Positions 32,933 through 42,527 of a stretch of DNA of 64,000 nucleotides are shown one piece after another (position 1 is the first letter of the stretch; the number at the start of each line of letters is the position of its first letter). The stretch is taken from contig NZ_AVFL01000002.1 in the NCBI RefSeq assembly GCF_000576635.1, positions 1 to 64,000 of the forward strand. The letters run 5' to 3'. Both the position numbers and the translations under genes were made by a program. Under the pieces are notes generated by a model, which was not told where the DNA came from, did no database searches, and was given only the letters and a program-made list of their open reading frames with translations. Source of the DNA: Skermanella stibiiresistens SB22. GTDB taxonomy: Bacteria; Pseudomonadota; Alphaproteobacteria; Azospirillales; Azospirillaceae.

Positions 32933-33925
32933 TCACACTCGCTTCGATCCGCCGCCGATCGCGATCACCGTGACGATGATCAGACCGGTCGCGATCAGCC
33001 GCACGCCGGCACTGAGGCCGAACGTGTTAAGCATCGTGACGATCAGGAAAAGCAGCAGGGCCGCTCCCCAGATACCCAAGGGCTCGGCGCGTCCTCCGGC
33101 GACGCTGGTGCCGCCGATCACCGTCACCGCTATGGAAGCCAGCAGGTATTCCTCGCCCATGTTCAGGGATGAGCCGCCGGAGAAGCCCGCCAGCAATACG
33201 CCGCACAGCCCCGCCAGCGTGGCCGACGCGATCGAGGTCGTCAGGCGGGTCCGCGTCACCGGCGTCCCGGCCAAGCGGGCCGCCCGCGCGTTCTGGCCCA
33301 GCGCCAGCAGGGTTCGGCCATAGAGGGTACGCGACAGAGCCAGCAGGACCAGCGCCGTCAGGGCGGCGGCGACCAGCGCCAGGTTCGACACGCCCAGGAT
33401 GCGTCCCGTGCAGAAATCGGCGAAGGCGGGCGGCGGCTTGATCTTCAGCCCACGGCCATAGGCGATGGCGATCGACTGCACGATCAGGGAACTGGACAGG
33501 GTCGCGATGATCGGCGGGATGCGCAGCAGCCGGATCAGCAGGTAGTTGGCGACTCCCAACGACATGGCCGCGGCCAGCGCCGCCAGCAGGCCCACGGCGA
33601 TCATGCCGTTGGCTCCGTCCATCACCTTCATGGCAATGGCCCCGGATAGGGAGATCGCCGCCGGAATCGAGAGATCGACATTGCCGGGACCTGACGTGAT
33701 CACCAGCATCTGGCCCAAGCCGACGATGACGAACAGCGCCGAGAACGTCACGGCGGCCGCCAGGATGTCGCCGGCCCCTTGGCCGCCGGAGTGGATCAGC
33801 GTCATCACCAGGATGACGGCGGCCGCTCCCAGAGGCCAAGCCCAGACGGGTACCGTCCTCCGTCGGCGTCGCGGGGTGTCGCGCATCGAGGCCGACGCGG
33901 GCGACGGCATGTCGTCGGCGGTCAT
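32933..33925 (-). CDS. CUT2 sugar ABC transporter permease (second)
   Basis: A 330-residue RbsC/XylH-type membrane protein with about nine to ten helices. The conserved G-P-G-N-V-D-L-S-I-P segment near residue 79-88 and the I-A-V-T-V-I-G-G-T-S-V-A-G-G-R loop near 271 identify the family. The first ~25 residues are a basic cytoplasmic tail. It overlaps the first permease gene by four bases. The transporter therefore uses two different permeases, probably as a heterodimer. Confidence 0.92.
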   Translation of the reverse strand: MTADDMPSPASASMRDTPRRRRRTVPVWAWPLGAAAVILVMTLIHSGGQGAGDILAAAVTFSALFVIVGLGQMLVITSGPGNVDLSIPAAISLSGAIAMKVMDGANGMIAVGLLAALAAAMSLGVANYLLIRLLRIPPIIATLSSSLIVQSIAIAYGRGLKIKPPPAFADFCTGRILGVSNLALVAAALTALVLLALSRTLYGRTLLALGQNARAARLAGTPVTRTRLTTSIASATLAGLCGVLLAGFSGGSSLNMGEEYLLASIAVTVIGGTSVAGGRAEPLGIWGAALLLFLIVTMLNTFGLSAGVRLIATGLIIVTVIAIGGGSKRV

Positions 33926-34893
33926 GACCGCTCCTCGGCGCGGTTGAGCACGGCGCGGAGCGCCAACACGATGATCAGGATGGCGCCTTGGGCTCCGATC
34001 TGCCAGTCCGGCGGAATGTGCATGAAGGTCAGGAACGAACCGGCCAGGGTCAGGGTCATGGCACCCAGCACCGCGCCGATCGGGTTGACGCGTCCGCCGG
34101 TGAACTCGCCGCCCCCCAGGATCACGCCGGCTATCGACATCAGCGTGTAGCGCAGCGCCATATTGGCGTCGCCCGAGGTTGTCAGCCCCACCAGCGCCAG
34201 ACCAGACAAAGCGCCAAGGCCTCCCGCCATCAGGTAGAGGGTCACGCGCGCCCGCAGCAGCGACCAGCCGGCGTTGCCCATGGCCTTGGGATTGCCGCCG
34301 GCGCCCCGCAGCATGGTGCCGAACGACGACCGCATCACCCAATGGAGGATCAGCGCCAGAGCCACCGCGTAGAGGATCGGCAGCGGCACGAAGTCCGGCT
34401 TCCACTTCATGATCGCGGTCAAGTATTCCGGCGCGCGCCCCCCTGGCGTCGGCAGGATCAGCACGGCGATGCCAGTCCAGATGAACGACAGTCCCAGCGT
34501 CACGACGATGGACGGCAGGTCGCGCCACTGGATCAGCGCGCCGACCAAGGCATAGGCCGCGATGGCGGCTGCGAGGGCCACGACCCCCAGTAGCGGGGTG
34601 TCCTTCAGCAGGGTCGCGGCGATGCAGGCGCACAGCCCCACGAAGCTGCCGACCGACAGGTCGAGGTCGTTGACGGTGATGACGCAGAGCTGGGCCAGCG
34701 TCGCCAGGATCACCGGGATCGACAGGTTGAGCAGCAGGGTCAGGCCGACATAGCTCATGGCGCGCGGCTGCTGCGAGAAGATCACCCCCAGCATCAGGGC
34801 CAGCGCCAAGGCGGGCAGCAAGGCCCGCAGCAGGCGGACGGGATCGATCCGGCCGGACCGCCGGGCGGCGGCGGGAAGGATGACGGCGCTCAA
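33922..34893 (-). CDS. CUT2 sugar ABC transporter permease (first)
   Basis: A 323-residue RbsC-like permease with [10 protein letters not shown] near residue 74 and [15 protein letters not shown] near 255-269. The start is a TTG at 34893 that overlaps the ATPase stop (TTGA). A GGAGGAGG ribosome site lies four bases before it, so this rare start is credible. It pairs with the second permease encoded downstream. Confidence 0.92.
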   Translation of the reverse strand: MSAVILPAAARRSGRIDPVRLLRALLPALALALMLGVIFSQQPRAMSYVGLTLLLNLSIPVILATLAQLCVITVNDLDLSVGSFVGLCACIAATLLKDTPLLGVVALAAAIAAYALVGALIQWRDLPSIVVTLGLSFIWTGIAVLILPTPGGRAPEYLTAIMKWKPDFVPLPILYAVALALILHWVMRSSFGTMLRGAGGNPKAMGNAGWSLLRARVTLYLMAGGLGALSGLALVGLTTSGDANMALRYTLMSIAGVILGGGEFTGGRVNPIGAVLGAMTLTLAGSFLTFMHIPPDWQIGAQGAILIIVLALRAVLNRAEERS

Positions 34894-36374
34894 GCGACCT
34901 CCTCCGCTTCGGCGTAGGACGCGCGCAGGATGGCGGCCTCGGTCATTTCGGCGCGTGGCAGGTGGGCGACGATGCGGTTCTCGTGGAAGACATAGACACG
35001 GTCACAGTGGAACAGTTCCTCCATCTCGGTCGAGTACCATAGGAACGTGCGGCCCCGCTCGGATTCGGCCCGGATGAAGCGGTAGACCTCCGACTTGGTC
35101 GAGATGTCGACGCCGCGCATGGGATCGTCCATCAGGATGATGCCGGCATCGGAGGCCAGCGCGCGGGCGAACAGCGCCTTCTGCTGGTTGCCGCCCGACA
35201 GCGACAGGATGCCGTTGTCCATGTCGGGGGTCCGGATTCCGATCCGCTCGCGCCACGTGGCCGCCAGTGTCCGCTCGCGAGCCGGGTCGATCAAGCCGCC
35301 GCGCCGCAAGGTCGCCAGCGACCGGATCGAGATGTTGCGGGAGATCGACCACAGCGGAAACACGCCGTCGGACTGACGATCGCCCGGCACCAACGCCACC
35401 GGGCTTTCCACCACGGTCGAAGGGTCCTTTCGTCCCCAGGCGTCGAAAACGCGCAGCAGCATGGTGGATTGACCATGGCCGGCCAGCCCGGCCAGCCCAA
35501 CGATGTCGCCCTTTTTGGCGACCAAGTCCGTGCCGCCGCCCGACCGCGCCAGGACGGCCGGCGGCTGAGTGGCGCGGTCGGCCCTACCGCTCCTCACCTT
35601 ACCGGCCCCGGCGCCGTGGGCACCGGGATGCTCGTCCTCTGCCCCCATGCTCTGGACGATGGCGCGGCGCGTAAGCTCGCGCGCCGGGCGGTCGAGCACG
35701 ACCAACCCCTCGCGCATCACGACGACGCGCTCGGCCGCCGCCAGCACCTCCGGCAGGATGTGGGAGATGAAGACCGTGGCGACGCCGTGCTGGTTGGCGT
35801 GGCGCAGGAAGTTCAGGAGCTGTTCCGCGGCGGTGGCGTCCAGCGACGAGGTCGGCTCGTCCAGGATCACCAGCCGGAGCGGCGTGTCGGTGACGGTGAA
35901 GGCCCGGGCTATCTCCACCATCTGGCGGCGGCCCAGGGCCAGATCCGCCACCGTCTCGCCCGGATCGATGCCGTGACCGGCAAAGATGGTGTCGAGCCGG
36001 TCCAGGATCAGCCGCGCCGCCCGCCGCCGCCAGCCCCAGCCGCGCAAGCTCGGGTGCGGTACCCTGACGTTCTCCGCGACCGTCAGGTTGGGGCAGAGCG
36101 AGAGTTCCTGGAAGACGCAGCGCACGCCAAGCCGCCCGGCGACCGCGGTGCCGTAATCGGCCACGGCACCGCCTTCGGTGGCGATCGTCCCGGTATCGGG
36201 CCTCAGGACCCCGGCCAGGACGTGCATCAGGGTGGACTTGCCTGCCCCATTGTGCCCGACCAGTCCCAGCCGCTCCCCGCGCGCGATGGCGAGGCTGACC
36301 CCCGCCAGGGCGCGGACGGCACCGAAGCTCTTGCGGACATCGTCGAGTCGCAAGGCTGTGGCATCACCACTCAT
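34890..36374 (-). CDS. CUT2 sugar ABC transporter double ATPase
   Basis: A 494-residue protein with two fused ATPase domains. The first has Walker [10 protein letters not shown] near residue 40, an L-A-L-G-R-R-Q signature and L-D-E-P-T-S-S-L-D. The second has a degenerate P-loop (G-L-A-G-H-G-Q-S-T), an intact L-S-G-G-N-Q-Q-K signature and M-D-D-P-M-R-G-V-D. One normal and one weak site is the usual RbsA/XylG pattern. ATG 36374 is used, with GGAA upstream; the TTG 12 bases further up is less likely. Confidence 0.93.
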   Translation of the reverse strand: MSGDATALRLDDVRKSFGAVRALAGVSLAIARGERLGLVGHNGAGKSTLMHVLAGVLRPDTGTIATEGGAVADYGTAVAGRLGVRCVFQELSLCPNLTVAENVRVPHPSLRGWGWRRRAARLILDRLDTIFAGHGIDPGETVADLALGRRQMVEIARAFTVTDTPLRLVILDEPTSSLDATAAEQLLNFLRHANQHGVATVFISHILPEVLAAAERVVVMREGLVVLDRPARELTRRAIVQSMGAEDEHPGAHGAGAGKVRSGRADRATQPPAVLARSGGGTDLVAKKGDIVGLAGLAGHGQSTMLLRVFDAWGRKDPSTVVESPVALVPGDRQSDGVFPLWSISRNISIRSLATLRRGGLIDPARERTLAATWRERIGIRTPDMDNGILSLSGGNQQKALFARALASDAGIILMDDPMRGVDISTKSEVYRFIRAESERGRTFLWYSTEMEELFHCDRVYVFHENRIVAHLPRAEMTEAAILRASYAEAEEVA

Positions 36375-36404
36375 GGATATTTCCAAACCTACTAGGTGCC
36401 CGGC

Positions 36405-37415
36405 TTATTTGGTGCCCGCGATGACCGCCTGGGCGTCGTTCAGCGAGTACTCCACATTGGTGACGCCACCCTTCTCGGTCTGCTTCAGCCTTTCCTCGAG
36501 GTTGTTCTGTTCGACCGACAGGAACGGCACGATCAGGTCCTTGGGAACCTGCTTGCCGTCCAGGATCTGCTGGGCGACCCAGAAGGCGAGGGTGCCGACG
36601 CCGGGAGCGATCGAGACCGACATCGTCTCGTAGCCGGAAGCCTCCTTCTGGTCCTTCCACCACAGCAACTCGTCCTGCCGGTTGCCCATGATGATAATCG
36701 GGACCTCGCGGCCAGCGCCCTTGAACGCCTGCGCCGCGCCATAGCCGTCACCGCCCTGGGTCACCACGGCCTTGATCGGCGGCAGGGTCGGCAGCACGCC
36801 GGCGACGGCCTTCTGCGCCACCTCCTGCGCCCAGTCGCCGTGGACGGAGGACACGATCTTGAACTTCGGGTGCTTCTTGACGCCTTCCTCGATTCCCTTG
36901 TGGATCTCATCGTCGACGAACACGCCGGCCAAGCCCCGGATCTCCAGTAGGTTGCCACCATCGGGGAAGCGTTCCGCCAGATAGTCGACCTGGATGGCGC
37001 CCATCTTCTGGAAATCCACCGCGACCCGCCAAGCGCAGGGCTCGGTCACGATGCCGTCGAACGAGACCACCGTCACGCCAGCGTCGCAGGCCTCCTTGAC
37101 GGCCCCGTTGAGCGCGGTCGGCGAGGCGGCGTTGATGACGATGGCGTCGTAGCCTTGCAGGATGAGGTTCTGGATTTGCGCCGCCTGTTCGGTCGCCTGG
37201 TTCTCGGCGGTGGTGAAGGCGGAGGCGTCGGCCACGACCTTGTCGGCGACGGCCTTCGACGTGACCGTGCCCCAGCTTTTCAGCATGGCCTGACGCCAGG
37301 AATTGCCGGCGTAGTTGTTCGACAGCGCTATCTTCTTGGACGAGGTGTCGGCCAGCGCCACACCGGTCAGGCAGGTGGTGGCGATCACCGCCGCCAGGAC
37401 GATCCTGATCTTCAT
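36405..37415 (-). CDS. sugar ABC transporter substrate-binding protein
   Basis: A 336-residue periplasmic receptor of the Peripla_BP_4 (RbsB-like) family. The signal peptide ends near A-L-A (residue 22). The mature protein shows I-A-L-S-N-N-Y-A-G-N-S-W-R near 29-41 and the hinge region G-Y-D-A-I-V-I-N-A-A-S-P near 86. A strong GGAGGGAAC ribosome site precedes the ATG. It is first in the four-gene minus-strand importer operon. The sugar is not predictable. Confidence 0.92.
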   Translation of the reverse strand: MKIRIVLAAVIATTCLTGVALADTSSKKIALSNNYAGNSWRQAMLKSWGTVTSKAVADKVVADASAFTTAENQATEQAAQIQNLILQGYDAIVINAASPTALNGAVKEACDAGVTVVSFDGIVTEPCAWRVAVDFQKMGAIQVDYLAERFPDGGNLLEIRGLAGVFVDDEIHKGIEEGVKKHPKFKIVSSVHGDWAQEVAQKAVAGVLPTLPPIKAVVTQGGDGYGAAQAFKGAGREVPIIIMGNRQDELLWWKDQKEASGYETMSVSIAPGVGTLAFWVAQQILDGKQVPKDLIVPFLSVEQNNLEERLKQTEKGGVTNVEYSLNDAQAVIAGTK

Positions 37416-37464
37416 CGACGTTCCCTCCGAAGGCGTTATTCTTGTTTTCAGCTTGTGAACAGCT

Positions 37465-37480
37465 TGACGGCACGCCGTCA
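37465..37480. promoter_or_regulatory. palindromic operator candidate in the divergent sugar-transporter region
   Basis: TGACGGC-ac-GCCGTCA is a perfect 7-bp inverted repeat of the size bound by LacI- or GntR-type repressors. It lies 50 bases upstream of the left-hand receptor gene and about 190 bases upstream of chvE. No LacI-type gene is in the window. Confidence 0.5.
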
Positions 37481-37499
37481 GTCCGGCCAGCACTCTTTC

Positions 37500-37524
37500 T
37501 TGACTTAATTAATTCGCGTGTCAA
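37500..37524. promoter_or_regulatory. divergent promoter-like segment
   Basis: TTGACT on the plus strand (37500-37505) and TTGACA on the minus strand (complement of 37519-37524) face each other across the AT-rich palindrome TTAATTAA. They resemble two overlapping -35 boxes for the divergent importer operons. No strong -10 boxes accompany them, so this is tentative. The remainder of the gap 37416-37671 holds no gene. Confidence 0.3.
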
Positions 37525-37671
37525 ACTAACGCTACGGCGATTTCAGGCCGACGTCAAGCTGGCGCGGGGTCCGCCCAATCGGCTTAAGCCGTGCGGTTCC
37601 CGAAGAGGAGCCTGAAGAAGCCAAGAACAAATGATTTGCTGTAATACAACTTTTCCTTGGGAGGGAACGAA

Positions 37672-38736
37672 GTGAAGGCAATCGCGTCCGCGTTCGCGGC
37701 ATTGGCGCTTGGTCTGTTCGCGGCCATGCCGGCCGCACAGGCTCAGGACAAGGGTCCGGTCGGAATTTCCATGCCAACCAAGTCTTCGGCGCGCTGGATC
37801 GCCGATGGCGACAACATGGTTAAGTATTTCAAGGAGAAAGGTTACCAAACCGATCTTCAATACGCCGAGGACGAAATCCCGAACCAGCTGGCCCAGATCG
37901 AGAACATGATCACAAAGGGCGCCAAGGTCCTGGTGATCGCCGCGATCGATGGCACCACCCTATCCGACGCGCTCGACCAAGCGGCCAGCCAAGGGATCAA
38001 GGTCATCGCCTATGACCGGCTGATCCGGGGTTCCAGCCATGTCGACTATTACGCCACCTTCGACAACTTCCAGGTCGGCGTGCTGCAAGGCGGCTACATC
38101 GTCGACAAGCTCGGATTGAAGGACGGCAAGGGCCCCTTCAACATCGAGCTGTTCGGCGGCTCGCCCGACGACAACAACGCCTTCTTCTTCTACAACGGCG
38201 CGATGTCGGTGCTGCAGCCCTACATCGACACCGGCAAGCTGGTGGTCGGCAGCGGCCAGACGGGCATGGACAAGGTCTCGACCTTGCGTTGGGACGGTGC
38301 CGTCGCCCAGTCGCGCATGGACAACCTGCTCAGCGCCTACTACTCCGACCGCAAGGTCGATGCGGTCCTGTCGCCTTATGACGGCTTGAGCATCGGCATC
38401 ATCTCGTCCCTCAAGGGTGTCGGGTACGGCGGCGCCGGCCAGCCGATGCCGATCGTCACCGGCCAGGACGCCGAGGTGCCGTCGATCAAGTCAATCCTCG
38501 CCAAGGAACAGACCTCGACCGTGTTCAAGGACACGCGCGAACTGGCCAAGGTCACCGTCGGCATGGTCGATGCCCTGCTGAGCGGCGGCAAGGCGGAGGT
38601 CAACGACACCAAGACCTATGACAACGGCGTCAAGGTGGTCCCGTCCTACCTGCTGAAGCCGGTCAGCGTCGACGCCTCCAACTGGAAGCAGGTTCTGGTC
38701 GGCAGCGGCTACTACACCGAGGCGCAGTTCAAGTAA
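37672..38736 (+). CDS. chvE: ChvE-like multiple sugar-binding protein
   Basis: A 354-residue periplasmic receptor starting at a GTG, with GGGAGGG six bases ahead. The signal peptide ends at A-Q-A (about residue 24). The mature part begins [14 protein letters not shown] near residue 30-43. Further ChvE-type motifs are [13 protein letters not shown] and A-Y-D-R-L-I-R. ChvE binds aldoses such as galactose, arabinose, glucose and xylose and, in Agrobacterium, also feeds chemotaxis and virulence sensing. It is followed by gguA and gguB, as in that genus. Confidence 0.9.
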   Translation: MKAIASAFAALALGLFAAMPAAQAQDKGPVGISMPTKSSARWIADGDNMVKYFKEKGYQTDLQYAEDEIPNQLAQIENMITKGAKVLVIAAIDGTTLSDALDQAASQGIKVIAYDRLIRGSSHVDYYATFDNFQVGVLQGGYIVDKLGLKDGKGPFNIELFGGSPDDNNAFFFYNGAMSVLQPYIDTGKLVVGSGQTGMDKVSTLRWDGAVAQSRMDNLLSAYYSDRKVDAVLSPYDGLSIGIISSLKGVGYGGAGQPMPIVTGQDAEVPSIKSILAKEQTSTVFKDTRELAKVTVGMVDALLSGGKAEVNDTKTYDNGVKVVPSYLLKPVSVDASNWKQVLVGSGYYTEAQFK

Positions 38737-38751
38737 CCGGCACGGGAGTTT

Positions 38752-38787
38752 GGCGGGGACGGCGCGCTGGAGCGCTCCGCCCCCCGC
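38752..38787 (+). terminator. hairpin between chvE and gguA
   Basis: A compound hairpin (outer GCGGGG / CCCCGC, inner GCGC-tgga-GCGC) lies in the 81-base gap after chvE and lacks a U-run. It probably lowers read-through or stabilises the receptor message, so that the binding protein outnumbers the membrane parts. Confidence 0.45.
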
Positions 38788-38817
38788 TTGATCAGCAACA
38801 CAGTTGTCAGGTGACGG

Positions 38818-40380
38818 ATGACACCCATCCTTGAGATGCGGGGGATCACCAAGTCGTTTCCGGGCGTCAACGCGCTCGAGAACGTCAATCTCTCGGTGCG
38901 CCGGGGCGAGATCCACGCGCTGGTCGGCGAGAATGGCGCCGGCAAATCGACGCTGATGAAGGTGCTGAGCGGCGTCTATCCCCACGGCTCCTACACCGGC
39001 GGGATCCATTTCGAAGGGGAGGAGCGGCGGTTCCGCGGCATCTCGGACAGCGAGAAGCTCGGCATCATCATCATCCACCAGGAACTGGCGCTGGTGCCGC
39101 AGCTGTCGATCGCCGAGAACATCTTCCTCGGCAACGAGCAGTCCAGGTTTGGCATCATCGACTGGTCGCTGGTGGAGACCAGGACCAGGGATCTGCTCCG
39201 CAAGGTCGGGCTGTCGGACCCGCCTTCGACGCTGGTGACCGACATCGGCGTCGGCAAGCAGCAACTGGTGGAGATCGCCAAGGCGCTATCGAAGCAGGTC
39301 AAGCTGCTGATCCTGGACGAGCCGACCGCCAGCCTCAACGAGAGCGACAGCGCCGCCTTGCTCGACTTGCTGCTGGAGTTCAAGGAGCACGGCATCTCGT
39401 CGATCCTGATCTCCCACAAGCTGAACGAGATTTCCCGGGTCGCCGACTCGATCACCATTCTGCGCGATGGCTGCACGGTCGAGACGCTGGACTGCCACGG
39501 CGGCGCTGTCACCGAGGACCGGATCATCCGGGGCATGGTCGGGCGGGCCTTGGCCGACCGGTATCCCAAGCGGCAGCCGCGGATCGGCGACGTGCTGTTC
39601 GAGGTGCGGAACTGGAGCGCCTATCACCAGCTCCACGCCGACCGTCAGATGATCCGCAACGTCAACCTGAACGTCCGGCGCGGCGAAGTGGTCGGCATCG
39701 CTGGCCTGATGGGCGCCGGCCGGACCGAGTTCGCCATGAGCGTGTTCGGACGCTCCTATGGCAAGCGGATCACCGGCCAAGCCTTCATGGAGGGACGGGA
39801 GATCGACGTCGGCACCATTCGGCGCGCGATCGACAACGGCTTGGCCTATGTCACCGAGGACCGCAAGCATTACGGCCTCGTGCTGGGTGACGACATCACC
39901 CACAACATCTCGCTGGCGAACCTGGGCGGCGTCTCGCGCGCCATGGTGATCGACGACATGGCTGAACTGGCCATCGCCGGGGACTACCGCCGGCGGCTCA
40001 ACATCCGCTGTTCCAGCGTGTCGCAGCAGACGGTCAATCTGTCGGGCGGCAACCAGCAGAAGGTGGTGCTGAGCAAGTGGCTGTTCTCGAAGCCCAAGGT
40101 GCTGATCCTGGACGAGCCGACCCGCGGCATCGACGTCGGCGCCAAATACGAGATCTACGGCATCATCAACCAGCTCGCCGACGAGGGTAAGGGCGTGATC
40201 ATGATCTCGTCCGAGATGCCGGAACTGCTCGGCGTCTGCGACCGGATCTACGTGATGAACGAGGGCCGCTTCGTCGCCGAGATGCCGGCGGCCGAGGCGA
40301 GCCAGGAGAGGATCATGCGCGCGATCATGAGAAACGGCGCCCTGGCGACAAGTGACATGGACGGGGAGAAGTCGGCATGA
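38818..40380 (+). CDS. gguA: multiple sugar ABC transporter double ATPase (GguA/MmsA-like)
   Basis: A 520-residue tandem ATPase. The first half carries G-E-N-G-A-G-K-S-T near residue 38, [10 protein letters not shown] and [10 protein letters not shown]. The second half has a weak P-loop (G-L-M-G-A-G-R-T-E), L-S-G-G-N-Q-Q-K and [11 protein letters not shown]. It powers the ChvE-dependent uptake of aldoses with GguB. Its TGA shares bases with the gguB ATG. Confidence 0.93.
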   Translation: MTPILEMRGITKSFPGVNALENVNLSVRRGEIHALVGENGAGKSTLMKVLSGVYPHGSYTGGIHFEGEERRFRGISDSEKLGIIIIHQELALVPQLSIAENIFLGNEQSRFGIIDWSLVETRTRDLLRKVGLSDPPSTLVTDIGVGKQQLVEIAKALSKQVKLLILDEPTASLNESDSAALLDLLLEFKEHGISSILISHKLNEISRVADSITILRDGCTVETLDCHGGAVTEDRIIRGMVGRALADRYPKRQPRIGDVLFEVRNWSAYHQLHADRQMIRNVNLNVRRGEVVGIAGLMGAGRTEFAMSVFGRSYGKRITGQAFMEGREIDVGTIRRAIDNGLAYVTEDRKHYGLVLGDDITHNISLANLGGVSRAMVIDDMAELAIAGDYRRRLNIRCSSVSQQTVNLSGGNQQKVVLSKWLFSKPKVLILDEPTRGIDVGAKYEIYGIINQLADEGKGVIMISSEMPELLGVCDRIYVMNEGRFVAEMPAAEASQERIMRAIMRNGALATSDMDGEKSA

Positions 40381-41576
40381 GTACCCAGACGGTTTTGGCT
40401 CCGTCCGGCGGTGACGCCGGATCGTTGAAGCTGTTCATCAAGAAGCACCTTCGCGAATACGGCATGTTGCTGTCGCTGATCGCCATCATGATCTTCTTCC
40501 AGATCATGACGAACGGGACGCTGCTGAAGCCGCTCAACCTGACCAACCTCGTCCTGCAGAACAGCTACATCATCATCATGGCGCTGGGCATGCTGCTGGT
40601 GATCGTCGCCGGGCACATCGACCTCTCCGTCGGATCGGTGGTCGGGTTCATCGGCGCTTTGGCCGCCGTGATGATGGTCCAGTTCAAGATCCACTACATC
40701 CCAACCACGCTGATCTGCCTGCTGGTCGGCGGCGCCATCGGGGCGGCGCAGGGCTACTGGGTCGCGTTCTTCAAGATACCATCCTTCATCGTGACGCTGG
40801 CGGGCATGCTGGTGTTCAAGGGCTTGAGCCTGGCCTTGCTGGCCGGACAGTCGGTCGGGCCGTTCCCGGTCGAGTTCCAGAAGCTCAGCTCGGGTTTCAT
40901 CCCCGACGTCTTCGGCGGCGCGTCGATCCATGTCACCTCGCTTCTGCTGTGCGTCGTGGTGCCCGCCATCCTGATCGCCCTCAACGTCCGCAACCGGCTG
41001 AACCGGCAAAAACACGGAGTGGAGCAGGAACCGCTCGTCTTCTTCGCGTTGAAGAACCTCGTCCTGGCCTCGGTCGTGGGATATCTCGGCTTCCTGATGT
41101 CGTCGTACAAAGGGCTGCCGAACGTCCTGATCATCATGTTCACGCTGATAGCGCTCTACGCCTTCGTCACCATGCGGACGACGATCGGGCGGCGGATCTA
41201 CGCGATCGGCGGCAACGAGAAGGCGGCCAAGCTATCGGGCATCGCGACCGAGCGGGTGACGTTCTACACCTTCATCAACATGGGCGTGCTGGCGGCGCTG
41301 GCTGGCCTCATCTTCGCCGCCCGGCTCAACACCGCGACGCCAAAAGCGGGCGTGTCATTTGAACTCGATGTCATCGCCGCTTGTTTCATCGGGGGCGCTT
41401 CGGCGTCCGGCGGCGTCGGGCGGGTGACTGGTGCCGTGATCGGCGCCTTCATCATGGGTGTGATGAACAATGGCATGTCGATCATGGGCGTCGGCATCGA
41501 CTGGCAGCAGGTGATCAAAGGCTTGGTGTTGCTCGCCGCCGTCTTCCTGGACGTTTACTACAAGAACAAGGCTTGA
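40377..41576 (+). CDS. gguB: multiple sugar ABC transporter permease (GguB-like)
   Basis: A 399-residue RbsC/XylH-like permease with about ten to twelve helices. Landmarks are [12 protein letters not shown] near residue 77-88 and the C-terminal [13 protein letters not shown] loop. It is longer than RbsC because of an extra hydrophilic loop around residues 200-220 (basic, R-N-R-L-N-R-Q-K), as in XylH/GguB. It completes the chvE-gguAB importer. Confidence 0.93.
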   Translation: MSTQTVLAPSGGDAGSLKLFIKKHLREYGMLLSLIAIMIFFQIMTNGTLLKPLNLTNLVLQNSYIIIMALGMLLVIVAGHIDLSVGSVVGFIGALAAVMMVQFKIHYIPTTLICLLVGGAIGAAQGYWVAFFKIPSFIVTLAGMLVFKGLSLALLAGQSVGPFPVEFQKLSSGFIPDVFGGASIHVTSLLLCVVVPAILIALNVRNRLNRQKHGVEQEPLVFFALKNLVLASVVGYLGFLMSSYKGLPNVLIIMFTLIALYAFVTMRTTIGRRIYAIGGNEKAAKLSGIATERVTFYTFINMGVLAALAGLIFAARLNTATPKAGVSFELDVIAACFIGGASASGGVGRVTGAVIGAFIMGVMNNGMSIMGVGIDWQQVIKGLVLLAAVFLDVYYKNKA

Positions 41577-41626
41577 CCTGTGGTATCTTGTATCCGTTAT
41601 ACGCACAAGAAACGGGAGGATTGAAC

Positions 41627-42052
41627 ATGACCGTCGATGTCAAATACACCGCCGAAGCCACCGCCACCGGGGGCCGCGATGGCCGCGCCTCGACCACGGA
41701 TGGCACTTTCGAAGTCAAGCTGGCGACGCCCAAGGAGCTGGGCGGCCAGGGTGGCGAGGGCAACAACCCCGAGCAGCTGTTCGCCGCTGGCTACGCCGCG
41801 TGCTTCATCGGCGCCATGAAGGTGGTGGCGGCCCAGGAGAAGGTGAAGGTACCGGCGGAAACCTCCGTCACCGCCAACGTGGGCATCGGCCCGCGCTCGG
41901 AAGGCGGCTTCGGCCTCGATGTGGCGCTTCGGATCTCGCTGCCGGGCCTCGACCGCGCCCAGGCGGAATCGATCGTCGAGAAGGCGCATCAGGTGTGCCC
42001 CTACTCGAACGCGACCCGCGGCAACGTGGATGTCCGCCTGACGGTGGTGTGA
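41627..42052 (+). CDS. ohr: organic hydroperoxide resistance protein (Ohr subfamily of OsmC)
   Basis: A 141-residue thiol peroxidase that reduces organic and lipid hydroperoxides with lipoyl-protein electrons. The two reactive cysteines are C59 (Y-A-A-C-F) and C124 (H-Q-V-C-P-Y-S), and E49 lies in the N-N-P-E-Q-L-F-A-A-G-Y stretch typical of Ohr. GGGAGGA is six bases before the ATG. No OhrR (MarR-family) gene is adjacent; the convergent neighbour is a Fur-family gene. Confidence 0.94.
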   Translation: MTVDVKYTAEATATGGRDGRASTTDGTFEVKLATPKELGGQGGEGNNPEQLFAAGYAACFIGAMKVVAAQEKVKVPAETSVTANVGIGPRSEGGFGLDVALRISLPGLDRAQAESIVEKAHQVCPYSNATRGNVDVRLTVV

Positions 42053-42060
42053 TCCACCGG

Positions 42061-42091
42061 GAGAGGCGCCGCGCGACCCGCGGCGCCTCTC
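42061..42091. terminator. bidirectional terminator between ohr and the Fur-family gene
   Basis: A perfect 13-bp stem (GAGAGGCGCCGCG / CGCGGCGCCTCTC) with a five-base loop sits midway in the 52-base gap between two convergent genes. It should stop both transcripts. There is little U-run on either side, so it relies on stem strength. Confidence 0.75.
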
Positions 42092-42104
42092 ACTTGGTCG
42101 GATC

Positions 42105-42527
42105 TCACTCGTCCTTGTCGGTACGACGCTTGATGCCGTAGAGCTCGAGGCGGTGGCCGATCAGGCGATAGTTGAGATCGTGCGCGATCTTGCGCTTCAA
42201 TTCCTCGATCTCGTCATTGATGAACTCGATCACCTCGCCAGTCTGGATGTCGATCAGGTGATGGTGGTGGCGTTCGCACGCCTCCTCGTAGCGCGACCTC
42301 CCGTCGCCGAAATCCAGCCGCTCGATGATGCTGGCCTCCTCCAGGAGGCGCAGCGACCGATACACCGTCGCGATACTGATGTTGGGATCGATCCGCATGG
42401 CCCGGATATGGACCTGCTCCACGTCGGGGTGATCGTTGGCCTCGGACAGCACACGCGCCACCACCCGGCGCTGGTCCGTCATCTTCAACCCTTTCTCGAT
42501 GCAAAGCTGCTCGATATGGGACGTCAT
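42105..42527 (-). CDS. Fur family metal-dependent regulator
   Basis: A 140-residue Fur-type repressor. The winged helix carries M-T-D-Q-R-R-V-V-A-R-V-L near residues 16-27 and I-S-I-A-T-V-Y-R-S-L-R near 50-60. The metal-binding domain has a run of four histidines (87-90) in E-R-H-H-H-H-L-I-D. No CxxC zinc-site motif is present, as in alphaproteobacterial Fur/Mur and Irr proteins, and no haem-regulatory C-P motif is seen. Fur/Mur is favoured over Irr. It overlaps the DUF2325 gene by four bases and is therefore controlled from the Fur box upstream of that gene. Confidence 0.9.
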   Translation of the reverse strand: MTSHIEQLCIEKGLKMTDQRRVVARVLSEANDHPDVEQVHIRAMRIDPNISIATVYRSLRLLEEASIIERLDFGDGRSRYEEACERHHHHLIDIQTGEVIEFINDEIEELKRKIAHDLNYRLIGHRLELYGIKRRTDKDE

